From Immundisolibacter sp. (GTDB lineage: Bacteria > Pseudomonadota > Gammaproteobacteria > Immundisolibacterales > Immundisolibacteraceae), in assembly GCF_014359565.1 (NCBI RefSeq), contig NZ_JACIZD010000005.1, forward strand, positions 1 through 64,000: a stretch of 64,000 bases of DNA, given 5' to 3'. The notes beneath the pieces were generated by a model. That model made no database searches, was not told the origin of the DNA, and was given only the letters and a program-made list of their open reading frames with translations. This document shows positions 1 through 7,855 of this stretch, in pieces (within the stretch, counting starts at the first letter, position 1; the number at the start of each line of letters is the position of its first letter). The position numbers were made by a program, and so were the translations under genes.

Positions 1-95
1 TACTCGAGATCGGAAAAGCTCGTTTGCATGACGTCTGCTCACCCCCGCTGCGGACCAGGCCGCATTGTCTCAGGACCAAGGTCTCATGCCACCTA
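1..95 (-). mobile_element. IS5-type element end, inverted copy (runs off window)
   Basis: These bases are a near-perfect reverse complement of 315-408, the left end and transposase start of the IS5-type element that follows; I count only a few mismatches over about 94 bases. The boundary at 95 (GCCACC) mirrors the boundary at 315 (GGTGGC). This is therefore the end of a second copy of the same element, pointing left and leaving the window. Confidence 0.8.
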
Positions 96-344
96 GACGT
101 GGGAATAAATCAGCGTTTCCCTAGCACCGAGTAGAGCACCAAAGATTGCAATGCTTGCGATCAGCACTTTCTGCTGCCAGAGCACCGTGACCAACTGGCG
201 GAGATCGATTTCGTCGCCGGCGTAGCCTTGGGCGCTTGACGATAAAGTATGCATACTGGGAAGGTGTGAATTTTTAGGCAAATGCTTTGGAAGCGCTGAT
301 GTATTCCCACCCGTTGGTGGCGTGAGACCTTGGCCCTGAGACAA
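93..344 (-). pseudogene. Wzz-type chain-length determinant, N-terminal fragment
   Basis: Between the two inverted IS ends a minus-strand frame encodes the start of a Wzz/chain-length-determinant protein. It contains DEIDLRQLVTVLWQQK followed by a hydrophobic first membrane segment (VLIASIAIFGALLG), and stops exactly at the IS border near 95. The native start is probably the ATG at 254 (MHTLSSS...); residues upstream of that come from IS sequence. The periplasmic domain and second membrane segment are missing, so it cannot be functional. It is not a piece of the Wzz-like gene at 1013-1897: the N-terminal sequences differ clearly. Confidence 0.65.
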
Positions 345-958
345 TGCGGTCTGGTCCGCAGCGGGGGTGAGCAGACGTCATGCAAACGAGCTTTTCCGAC
401 CTCGAGTACGCCGGAAAGAAGGAGCGGACGCGCCGCGAGCGCTTTCTGGCGCCGTTCTACCCGACCGGCAAGGGCCCCGGCCGACCGCTGCTCGGGCTCT
501 CGCGCATGCTGCGCATGTACGTGGCGCAGCAATACTTCGGACCGTCGGACGAGGGCGTCGAGGAACGCTGTGTACGAAAGCCACGCCATTCGCCGCTGCG
601 TCGACCGGCGACCGGAAACCCCGCGCCAGCCGGTCACCTGGCACGTGGCGCTGCGCCCTGGCATGCGCCGGGCCCTGCCTGACGATGCCCTCGGCCGGCT
701 GCAACAGCGCATCGAGCGCGTCAAGGCGAGCTTGCGGGCGAAGGTCGAGCATCCGTTTTTCGTCATCAAAAACCTGTTCAAGCACCTCAAGGCGCGCTAT
801 CGGGGGCTGGCCAAAAACCAGGCGCAGTTGTTCACGCTGTTCGGCCTGGCCAATCGGGTGCTGGCCGGCTGGCGTTTGCGGGCGCGTGACGCCCTGCGCG
901 TGTCCTGAGGACCGGTTCAGGTGCCCAACATCGACCCAATACCCCCAAAACGGCCACC
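315..958 (+). mobile_element. IS5-family insertion sequence, internally deleted
   Basis: The element starts with GGTGGC at 315 and appears to end with the matching GCCACC at 953-958. It carries a broken transposase. The N-terminus (MQTSFSDLEYAGKK, ATG at 380) is in one frame up to about 560. The middle (AVYESHAIRR) and C-terminus (KVEHPFFVIKNLFKHLKARY, GLAKNQAQLFTLFGLAN, stop at 906-908) are in another. Most of the DDE catalytic core is missing between about 600 and 640. No target-site duplication could be recognised. The copy is dead unless complemented by a full-length relative. Confidence 0.75.
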
Positions 959-1012
959 CGCGATCGGCCTGACCCTCATATTTGTTTATTGCCGTAACCG
1001 CCTTTCCTTAGG

Positions 1013-1897
1013 TTATGCCTTCGGCGATGGGGGACCGGTCAGCGTTTCCTTAGACACGAACTCGGCGACCAGGGCGAGCATCACGCCGCCCATCATCCCT
1101 AGCACGGCAGTGAGTGCAAGAACCAGTGCCTTCCTCGGCTTGGAAGGCTTGGCCGGCGCGGCGATTTCGCCAATCAGTTCGGTGGGGCGGGTCGCTGGCG
1201 GCATCATCTGCTGCGACAGCGATAGCCGCTCGGTTGCTTGCTGATTGAGGGAATCGATGACCGAGCTGCGTTCGAGCATCAGCAGGGACGCCTGGACGTT
1301 GTCGTGCTCCTCTAGCTTTTCGGCGAGTTGGGTGAGGTCAGCGTACTGCTGCTTTAGTTCGACGCGCTGCTGGTCGAGGCTCTTGAGGCGCTCGGCGATG
1401 GGCTTGAGGTTGTTCTCGAACATCGCCGCGTGGGCTTTCTGTACCCCCCTGACCACGTCGCCCAGCAGGCGCACCGCGTCTTCGGCGGTATCGCCCTCGG
1501 CGGTGAGCTGGACGGTGGTCGTCACGCCTTTTTGCACGCTCGCTGCAGCAATAAAGGGCCGCTCGCGTTTGACGCCCGTGGCGACGTCCTCGCCATACTC
1601 GGCAAGGATGCGGGATGAGAGTTCCTCCGCGCTTTCGAGTATCACCGGTGGTGCAGCCTCCTCACCCTTGACTTGGCCGACCCTCAACTTGACGCTGGCC
1701 TCGTAGACCGGCGCTGTGAGGAACGCGAATGCCGCGCCCCCGGCCAGGCAAAGGAGAAAACTGACCATGATCAGCGCTTTTCTTTTGGCCAGAATTCGCC
1801 AGAGCTCGAGCAGGCTGATCTCGTCCTCGTAGGGCTGGGCAGGTGGCGGGGTGGTCAGCATGGTGGCGAACTTGTAGGCGGAATTGGAGATTGTCAC
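1013..1897 (-). CDS. Wzz/chain-length determinant-like inner-membrane protein
   Basis: This 294-residue protein has the layout of polysaccharide co-polymerases that set chain length of O-antigen or exopolysaccharide. A short cytoplasmic segment (DEISLLELWRILAKRK) precedes TM1 (about 42-62). A long, partly coiled-coil periplasmic region follows (about 65-245), then a proline-rich PAKPSKPRKA before TM2 (about 253-275). No C-terminal tyrosine-kinase domain is present. The first start is a GTG at 1897; an ATG at 1861 (MLTTPPPAQ) is an alternative, and neither has a strong ribosome binding site. IS debris on both sides suggests a relic of a larger surface-polysaccharide locus. Confidence 0.75.
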   Translation of the reverse strand: MTISNSAYKFATMLTTPPPAQPYEDEISLLELWRILAKRKALIMVSFLLCLAGGAAFAFLTAPVYEASVKLRVGQVKGEEAAPPVILESAEELSSRILAEYGEDVATGVKRERPFIAAASVQKGVTTTVQLTAEGDTAEDAVRLLGDVVRGVQKAHAAMFENNLKPIAERLKSLDQQRVELKQQYADLTQLAEKLEEHDNVQASLLMLERSSVIDSLNQQATERLSLSQQMMPPATRPTELIGEIAAPAKPSKPRKALVLALTAVLGMMGGVMLALVAEFVSKETLTGPPSPKA

Positions 1898-2154
1898 ACC
1901 TGCAGAAAAAAATATAAACCGCCCAAAGTAATGGTGGGCAAGATCCCAACACCGCGTCGGTTCTGCTCGCTGTTCCCAGTGCTATGGTAGGCACCGTCGC
2001 TCAAGGGCACCCGGCCCGGGCGAGCGCGCCCATGCTGGTTTTGGCCGCTTCAAGGCTCCAAGGACGCCCCTCAGGCAGCGCCGCAGGTGCACTCATTCTA
2101 CATAACCGCAAACGGCGGGCAGCCAGGCTCATCTGCTTCATGCCGGCGCAGCTT

Positions 2155-2549
2155 GGATTCAAGAATCAAGTGCAACACGCTTTGAGAAATTGGCGATTTC
2201 TTCGGCCATGGCTTCGTCCGGTGTTCTCCAGTCCAAGGTTTTTCGAGGACGGCCGTTCAGAAGCCGGGCGATGTCGTTGAGCGCGGTCTGGCTGACCTCG
2301 GACAGGTCCGTGCCCTTGGGCAGGAATTGGCGCAGCAGGCCGTTGGTGTTTTCGTTGCTGCCGCGCTGCCAGGGCGCGTACGGATCGGCAAACCAGATGT
2401 CGATCTTCAACCGCTCGGCCAGCTCGACGTGACGGGCCATCTCGCTGCCGCGATCGTAGGTCAGGCTTTGGCGCAAAAATGCCGGCAGCTTCTTCATTTG
2501 CCGCGTGAAGCCTTCCAGCGCGGCATCGGCGCCGCAGCTGCGCGTGGCC
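2155..2549 (-). pseudogene. IS30-family transposase, C-terminal remnant
   Basis: The minus strand encodes the C-terminal third of an IS30-type transposase: LTYDRGSEMARHVELAERL, WFADPYAPWQRGSNENTNGL, LLRQFLPKGTDLSEVS and NGRPRKTLDWRTPDEAM. These carry the second Asp and the Glu of the DDE core. The frame stays open back to about 2548 (GADAALEGFTRQ) and then ends abruptly against the stop codon of the aldo/keto reductase gene, so the N-terminal helix-turn-helix part is gone. The outer end near 2155-2180 (ATTCAAGAATCAAGTGCAAC) looks like an IS30-type terminal sequence. Confidence 0.8.
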
Positions 2550-3635
2550 TCAGGCCTTCATGTGATCCCGATACTGCGCCATCCTTTTCAGCATCCAGCC
2601 CGGATACTCCTCCGGCAGGCGGCTTACTTCATCCAGGGCCGCCAGTTCGTCGGCCGACAGGCGCACGCAGGCCGCCAGGATGTTGTCTTTGAGCTGCTCG
2701 GGCCGCCTGGCGCCGAGGATGATGCTGGTGACGGCTTTTTGATGCAGCAGCCAGGCCAGGGCGATGGCGGCCACCGAGACCGGCTGGCCGTCGATCTGTT
2801 TTCCGGCGGCGATCTCGCGCATCACTTGGATGACCTGGGCGCCGCGCTGGCGGTTGACCGGCGGGAAGTCGAACTTGGCGCGGCGGTTTTCTTCCGAAAC
2901 GTTCGGGCCTTCGTATTTGCCGGACAGGTAACCGCCGGCCAGCGGGCTCCACACCATCAGTCCGACTTTTTCGGACTCGAGCATGGGGATGATGTCCCGC
3001 TCCAGGTCGCGGCCGACCAGGGTGTAGTAGGCCTGCAGGGAGACGATCGGGCACAGGTGCCGCGCCTGGGTGATGCCGATGGCTTTCATCACTTGCCAGG
3101 CCGCCCAGTTGGACAGGCCGACGTAGCGCACGTGGCCGTGCTGCACCAGGATGTTCAAGGCTTCGAGCGTTTCTTCGATCGGCGTGGCCGGGTCGAAGCC
3201 GTGGATTTGGTACAGGTCGATGTAGTCGGTTTGCAGGCGCTGCAGGCTGGCCTGGCATTGGCTCATGATGTGGCCGCGCGAGGCGCCGCGGGCGTTGGGG
3301 CCCTCGCCCATCGGCCCCAGGACTTTGGTGGCCAGCACGATATCCTCGCGGCGAACGCCGAGATTCTTCAGCGACTGGCCGACGATGCGCTCGCTGTCGC
3401 CGTAACTATAGACGTTGGCGGTGTCGATGAAGTTGATGCCGGCCTCGAGGGCGATCTTGATCAGCTCGTCGGCCTGCTCTTGCTGCAGGTTGCCGATCAG
3501 GCGCCAAAGATCCTTGCCGCCGCCGAAGGTCATGGCGCCCAGGCACAGTTCGGAGACGAACAGGCCGGAGTTGCCGAGCGTGCGGTAGCGCAGGCCTTGG
3601 TCGGCGTCGAAACGCGGTAGCGGGTGCGTGCTCAT
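2550..3635 (-). CDS. aldo/keto reductase
   Basis: A 361-residue NAD(P)H-dependent oxidoreductase of the aldo/keto reductase superfamily (yajO/tas-like) with a TIM-barrel fold. Visible are FIDTANVYSYG (catalytic Asp and Tyr), the Lys in LATKVLGP, the His in YQIHGFDP, VRYVGLSNWAAWQ, and the cofactor-binding end AWLLHQKAVTSIILGARRPE. I chose the ATG at 3635 over the upstream one at 3650 because GAGG lies at proper distance before it. It starts 11 bases after the ohrR stop, so it is probably co-transcribed with ohr-ohrR and may detoxify carbonyls arising from lipid peroxides (inference). Its 3' end abuts the IS30 remnant. Confidence 0.9.
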   Translation of the reverse strand: MSTHPLPRFDADQGLRYRTLGNSGLFVSELCLGAMTFGGGKDLWRLIGNLQQEQADELIKIALEAGINFIDTANVYSYGDSERIVGQSLKNLGVRREDIVLATKVLGPMGEGPNARGASRGHIMSQCQASLQRLQTDYIDLYQIHGFDPATPIEETLEALNILVQHGHVRYVGLSNWAAWQVMKAIGITQARHLCPIVSLQAYYTLVGRDLERDIIPMLESEKVGLMVWSPLAGGYLSGKYEGPNVSEENRRAKFDFPPVNRQRGAQVIQVMREIAAGKQIDGQPVSVAAIALAWLLHQKAVTSIILGARRPEQLKDNILAACVRLSADELAALDEVSRLPEEYPGWMLKRMAQYRDHMKA

Positions 3636-3646
3636 GGGATACCTCG

Positions 3647-4150
3647 TCATTCAGTGGGTTGATGGGGAAAAACGCGTCGCGCGGCTTGCTGATCGACGAG
3701 CGCTTGCAGGCGCTCGACCAGCGAGGTGGTCTCGCCGTGCAGCAGCACCGCGGTGGCGGCATCCAAACCGATCTGCGCGGCCAGCGTTTCCGGAATCCGC
3801 TGCGCCTGCTCACGCAGGGCGCTGGCGCGCGCGGTCAGGGCGACGATCACCCGCCGCTCGTCGGCGCTGTCCCGGCTGCGGGTCACCAGGCCGCCGCGCT
3901 CCATGCGCTTGAGCAGCGGGGTGATGGTGCCGGCGTCCAGGTACAGGCAATCGCGCAATTCGCCGACGGTGCTGCTGCCGCGCTGCCACAGCACCAGCAG
4001 CACCAGGTACTGCGAGTAGGTCAGCCCGAGCGGCAACAGCAGCGGCCGATACAGGCGCTGCATCAGGTTGGTGGCCGCGTACAGGGGAAAGCAGACCTGG
4101 CGGTCCAGGCGCAGCCAGCGGGCGTCGTGCGGGCGCTCGGCGTCGCTCAT
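3647..4150 (-). CDS. ohrR: MarR-family peroxide-sensing repressor OhrR
   Basis: A 167-residue MarR-type winged-helix regulator. The N-terminal cysteine (C20 in DRQVCFPLYAATN) is placed like the sensing cysteine of OhrR. The helix-turn-helix and wing are seen in GELRDCLYLDAGTITPLLKR and DERRVIVALTARA. Known OhrR proteins repress ohr until organic hydroperoxides oxidise the cysteine. The start codon overlaps the ohr stop by 4 bases (ATGA), so the regulator is translated from the ohr message. A palindrome at 4595-4612 is a candidate operator. Confidence 0.9.
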   Translation of the reverse strand: MSDAERPHDARWLRLDRQVCFPLYAATNLMQRLYRPLLLPLGLTYSQYLVLLVLWQRGSSTVGELRDCLYLDAGTITPLLKRMERGGLVTRSRDSADERRVIVALTARASALREQAQRIPETLAAQIGLDAATAVLLHGETTSLVERLQALVDQQAARRVFPHQPTE

Positions 4151-4572
4151 CGCGTCTTGACGTTAAGCGCGACGTCGATGTTGCCGCGCGTTGCGTTCGA
4201 ATACGGGCAGACCTGGTGCGCCTGCGCCACCAGCGCCTCGGCGGTGGCCTGATCGACGCCGGCCAGCGTGACTTCCAGCGCCACGGTCAGCGCGAAGCCG
4301 CCGCCGGCGTTGGCCTGCAGGCCGACCGTGGCCGCGACCTCGACGTCCTCGTCCTTGATCTTGTGGGCCTGATTGCGGCTGACGTGGATCACCGCGTTGC
4401 CGAAACAGGCGGCGTAACCGGCCGCGAACAGCTGCTCGGGATTGGTGGCGCCGCCCTGGCCGCCCAGGCTGGGCGGCATGGCGAGCTTCAGGTCGAGCAG
4501 GCCGTCGCTGCTCCTGGCCGTGCCGTTGCGACCGCCGATGGCGTGGACTGTGGTCGAGTACAAAGCGCTCAT
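4147..4572 (-). CDS. ohr: organic hydroperoxide resistance protein
   Basis: A 141-residue OsmC/Ohr-family thiol peroxidase that reduces organic hydroperoxides, usually with lipoylated partners. The two catalytic cysteines are present: C56 in AAGYAACFGNA and C122 in HQVCPYSNATRG. Full family length, with the typical ending GNIDVALNV. First gene of ohr-ohrR-aldo/keto reductase. A TATAAT-like -10 on the minus strand (4601-4606) lies inside the candidate OhrR palindrome upstream. Confidence 0.95.
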   Translation of the reverse strand: MSALYSTTVHAIGGRNGTARSSDGLLDLKLAMPPSLGGQGGATNPEQLFAAGYAACFGNAVIHVSRNQAHKIKDEDVEVAATVGLQANAGGGFALTVALEVTLAGVDQATAEALVAQAHQVCPYSNATRGNIDVALNVKTR

Positions 4573-4594
4573 GCCGCACCTCCAAAAATCGTGG

Positions 4595-4612
4595 TAGCCG
4601 ATTATATGGCTA
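4595..4612 (-). promoter_or_regulatory. candidate OhrR operator overlapping the ohr -10
   Basis: TAGCC-N8-GGCTA is a perfect inverted repeat whose AT-rich centre contains a minus-strand TATAAT (4601-4606). It lies 22 bases upstream of the ohr start. A repressor bound here would block RNA polymerase. Assignment to OhrR rests on position only. Confidence 0.5.
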
Positions 4613-4696
4613 GCCAGGCGTCAGGTGCATGACGCGTCACGTCTGAGTCAGCCGGCCGCCGGCCCGAGCCAGACGCCCGGCCACGGCCGCCGCGGC

Positions 4697-5587
4697 TTAC
4701 TGGCCCGCCTCGGCCGGCGGCCAGGCGCCCAGCGCCTGGCCGCAGCGCAGCGCGCTGCCCTCGCGCACGGCGCCGTCCCAGGCAAACGGGCCCGGCGGCA
4801 GCAGCAGGATCACCGTCGAGCCCATGGCGAAATGGCCGAGTTCCGCGCCGCGCGCCAGCTGCACGCTGCCGGCGCCGCTGGCCGGGTAGGTCTTGCGCCA
4901 CAGGCCGCGGCGCGCACCGTGGGGGTTGATCTCGCCGGCCCACACGGTGCTGATGCTCGACACCAGCAGCGCGCCGACCAGCACCACCACCAGCGGCCCG
5001 CAGGCGGTATCGAACACGCACACCAGGCGCTCGTTGCGGGCAAACAGGCGGTCGATCCGGCGGACGGTCGCGCCCTGCACCGAAAAAAGCCGCCCCGGCA
5101 CGTGCGTCATGCTGCGCAGCGTGCCGGCCAGCGGCATGTGCACGCGGTGGTAGTCGCCGGGGGCCAGGTACACGGTGCAGAACGCGCCGCCCGTGAATTC
5201 ATCGGCCAGCGCAAAGTCGCCGCCGAGCAGCTCCGGCACCGTGTAGCTGCGGCCCTTGGCCTGCAGCAGCCGGTCGCCGGCGATGGCGCCGTGCGCGCTC
5301 AGCACGCCGTCGGCCGGGCTGACCAGGGTGCGCTCGTCGCCGGCCAGCGGCCGGGCGCCAGGGCGCAGCGCGCGGGTGAAGAAGCTCGCGAAATCCGGAT
5401 AGGCGCGCGGGTCCGGCTGCGCGGCGTCGGCCAGGTCGATGTGGTAGGCGCGGATCAGGCCGTCGATCAGCAACTGCTTGAGCCACGGCTGGCGCGCCCG
5501 CGCCAGGTGGTAGACCAGGCGCGAGACGGCGTGATGCGGCAGCAGCCACGACGGCAGGCAGGCGAGCTGATCGGAAAGCCAGGACAT
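4697..5587 (-). CDS. psd: phosphatidylserine decarboxylase proenzyme
   Basis: A 296-residue membrane-associated enzyme that converts phosphatidylserine to phosphatidylethanolamine. The self-cleavage site is seen as MGST near residues 255-258, whose Ser becomes the pyruvoyl group; the usual bacterial form is LGST. The SPADG Asp motif and PGDYHRVHMP with two His are also present. The ATG at 5587 (MSWLSDQL) is preferred over a GTG three codons upstream. It is transcribed divergently from hemC. Confidence 0.93.
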   Translation of the reverse strand: MSWLSDQLACLPSWLLPHHAVSRLVYHLARARQPWLKQLLIDGLIRAYHIDLADAAQPDPRAYPDFASFFTRALRPGARPLAGDERTLVSPADGVLSAHGAIAGDRLLQAKGRSYTVPELLGGDFALADEFTGGAFCTVYLAPGDYHRVHMPLAGTLRSMTHVPGRLFSVQGATVRRIDRLFARNERLVCVFDTACGPLVVVLVGALLVSSISTVWAGEINPHGARRGLWRKTYPASGAGSVQLARGAELGHFAMGSTVILLLPPGPFAWDGAVREGSALRCGQALGAWPPAEAGQ

Positions 5588-5715
5588 GACGGGCACCGTG
5601 GCGAAGGGTGAGGCATTGTGCGGCGCTGCCCGCGGCGGCGCCAGCCGGCCGGCGGCGACTTGCTAGACTGCCGGGCCGCCCGCCCGCTGATCGAAACCAT
5701 CCGTCGACCCACGCC

Positions 5716-6633
5716 ATGACCGTCCTGCGCATCGCCACCCGCAAGAGCCCGCTCGCCCTGTGGCAGGCCCACCACGTCGCCGAGCTGCTGCGCCGCTACC
5801 ATCCGGGCCTGCGCATCGAGCTGGTGGAGATGCTCACCGAGGGCGACCGCATCCTGGACCGGGCGCTCAGCGCCGAAGGCGGCAAAGGGCTGTTCATCAA
5901 GGAACTGGAGCAGGGCCTGGCCGACGGCCGCGCGGACCTGGCGGTGCATTCGATGAAGGACGTGCCGGCCGAGCTGCCGCCCGGCTTTGCGCTGCCGGTG
6001 TTCTGCGCCGCCGCCGATGCGCGCGATGCGCTGGTGGCGCCGCGGGCCGGCGGCCTGGATGAGCTGCCGCCGGGCGCCCGCGTCGGCACCGCCAGCCTGC
6101 GCCGCGGCTGTCAGGTGTTGGCCAGGCGGCCCGACCTGGTGCTGGTGCTGACCCGCGGCAACGTGCAGACGCGCCTTGCCAAGCTGGATCGGGGTGACTG
6201 CGACGCCCTGCTGCTGGCCGCCGCGGGTCTGGACCGGCTGGGCCTCGCCGAACGCATCACCGAACGTCTGGATACCGACGTGATGCTGCCGGCAGTGACG
6301 CAGGGCGTGCTGGGCCTTGAATGCCGCGAGGGCGACGCCGCCACGCAGGCGCTGATCGCGCCGCTACACGAGCCGGCCACGGCGCTGCGCGTGCAGGCCG
6401 AGCGGGCCTTTGCCGGGCGGCTGGGCGGCGGCTGCCACACGCCGCTGGCCGCGCACGCGGTGCTGGACGGCGAGCGGCTGCACCTGACCGGCCTGGTCGG
6501 CACGCCGGACGGGCGTCGCATCCTGCGCGAGTCGCTCAGCGGTTCGGCCGACCAGCCGCAGACGCTGGGCCTGGCCTTGGCGCAGGTTCTGCTCGAACGC
6601 GGTGCCGGTGAGATTCTGGCCGGCCATGGCTGA
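5716..6633 (+). CDS. hemC: hydroxymethylbilane synthase (porphobilinogen deaminase)
   Basis: A 305-residue cytosolic enzyme that polymerises four porphobilinogens to hydroxymethylbilane in tetrapyrrole synthesis. It has the start RIATRKSPLALWQA, the catalytic Asp in HSMKDVP, the arginine-rich GTASLRRGCQ, and the dipyrromethane-binding Cys (C240) in LGGGCHTPL. The frame is open upstream, but the ATG at 5716 matches the family N-terminus. Its end overlaps hemD by 8 bases. Confidence 0.96.
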   Translation: MTVLRIATRKSPLALWQAHHVAELLRRYHPGLRIELVEMLTEGDRILDRALSAEGGKGLFIKELEQGLADGRADLAVHSMKDVPAELPPGFALPVFCAAADARDALVAPRAGGLDELPPGARVGTASLRRGCQVLARRPDLVLVLTRGNVQTRLAKLDRGDCDALLLAAAGLDRLGLAERITERLDTDVMLPAVTQGVLGLECREGDAATQALIAPLHEPATALRVQAERAFAGRLGGGCHTPLAAHAVLDGERLHLTGLVGTPDGRRILRESLSGSADQPQTLGLALAQVLLERGAGEILAGHG

Positions 6634-7402
6634 CACGCATCGGCCGGGCGTGCTGGTCACGCGGCCAGCCGGCCAGGCCCAAGCGCTCGGCGACGGGCTG
6701 CGCGCCGCGGGCTTCACGCCGCTTTACTTGCCGACGCTGGCGATCGAGGCTGCCGATCCGGCCCTTGCCGTCGCGGCGCTGCGCGCCGCCCTGCCCTGCG
6801 ACCTGGCCATCTTCATCAGCGCCAACGCCGTGCAGCACGCCCTGCCGGTCATCGCCGCGGCCGGCGGCCTGCCGGCCGGGTGCACGGTGGCGGCGGTCGG
6901 GCCGGCCAGCGCGCGGACGCTCGCCGCTGCCGGTTTTGCCGATGCACTGACACCCAATGCACGCTTCGACAGCGAAGGCCTGCTGACGCTGCCGCAGTTG
7001 CACCAGGTGGCCGGCCAGCGGGTGGTGATCTTTCGCGGCGAGGGCGGGCGCACGCTGCTGGCCGACACGCTCGCCGCGCGCGGCGCCGACGTGCGGGCAG
7101 TGGTCTGCTACCGACGTGTCGCGGCGGGCGATGCCGCGCAGCTCAAGGACTGGCTGGCACGGGGCACCATCGCCGCGCTGACCGCCACCAGTCGGGCCAG
7201 CCTCGACGGCCTGCTGGCGCTGGCCGGACCCGCGGCAGCGCAACTCAAGACCTTGCCGCTGGCCGTGCTCAGCGCGGCGCTCGTCGATTACGCCCAGCAC
7301 GCCGGCTTTTGCGGGCCGATCATGTCGGCCCGCGAGGCCAGCGACGCCGGTCTGGTGACGGTCGTGCGCGCCCTGCTCGGCTCGCCCACACACCCCCGGT
7401 AA
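6626..7402 (+). CDS. hemD: uroporphyrinogen-III synthase
   Basis: A 258-residue two-lobed protein with the family start GVLVTRPAGQAQAL, the FISANAVQHAL region, AAVGPASARTL and ALTATSRASLDGLL. It closes hydroxymethylbilane to uroporphyrinogen III, so hemC-hemD form a two-step unit with translational overlap. The hemX and hemY genes that commonly follow in gammaproteobacteria are not here; nudJ comes next. Confidence 0.92.
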   Translation: MADTHRPGVLVTRPAGQAQALGDGLRAAGFTPLYLPTLAIEAADPALAVAALRAALPCDLAIFISANAVQHALPVIAAAGGLPAGCTVAAVGPASARTLAAAGFADALTPNARFDSEGLLTLPQLHQVAGQRVVIFRGEGGRTLLADTLAARGADVRAVVCYRRVAAGDAAQLKDWLARGTIAALTATSRASLDGLLALAGPAAAQLKTLPLAVLSAALVDYAQHAGFCGPIMSAREASDAGLVTVVRALLGSPTHPR

Positions 7403-7411
7403 AATCCGCCC

Positions 7412-7855
7412 ATGATCTGGACACCCCGCGTCACCGTCGCCGCCATTGTCGAGCGCGATGGCCGTTTCCTGCTGGTCGAGGAACTCGCCGAGGGCCGGCT
7501 GGTGCTCAACCAGCCGGCCGGCCACCTGGAACACGGCGAGAGCCTGATCGACGCCTGCCGCCGCGAGACGCTGGAGGAAACCGGCTGGAAGGTCGAGCCC
7601 GAATCGGTGGTCGGCCTGTATCGGCGCGTCGAGCCGACCAGCGGCATCACGACGCTGCGCGTCTGTTTCAGCGCCCGGCCCGTGGAGCACTACCCTGACC
7701 AGCCGCTCGACACCGGCATCGAACGCGCCGTGTGGCTGGATCGCGAGGCGCTTGCCGCCTGCGCGGACCGGCACCGCACGGAGCTGGTGCTGCGCTGCCT
7801 GGACGACTACCTGGCCGGCGCCCGCCACCCGCTGGCGCTGCTCGCGCACGCCTGA
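7412..7855 (+). CDS. nudJ: NudJ-like Nudix phosphatase
   Basis: A 147-residue Nudix hydrolase. The Nudix box G-x5-E-x7-REx2EExG is complete in the segment GHLEHGESLI...RRETLEETGW. The N-terminus WTPRVTVAAIVERDGRFLL resembles NudJ, a pyrophosphatase acting on nucleotides and thiamine pyrophosphate precursors. Its stop overlaps the mnmA start (TGATG), the same pair order as in Escherichia coli, which supports the name. A TAAAAT-like -10 lies just upstream (about 7400-7405), so it may also have its own promoter. Confidence 0.88.
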   Translation: MIWTPRVTVAAIVERDGRFLLVEELAEGRLVLNQPAGHLEHGESLIDACRRETLEETGWKVEPESVVGLYRRVEPTSGITTLRVCFSARPVEHYPDQPLDTGIERAVWLDREALAACADRHRTELVLRCLDDYLAGARHPLALLAHA

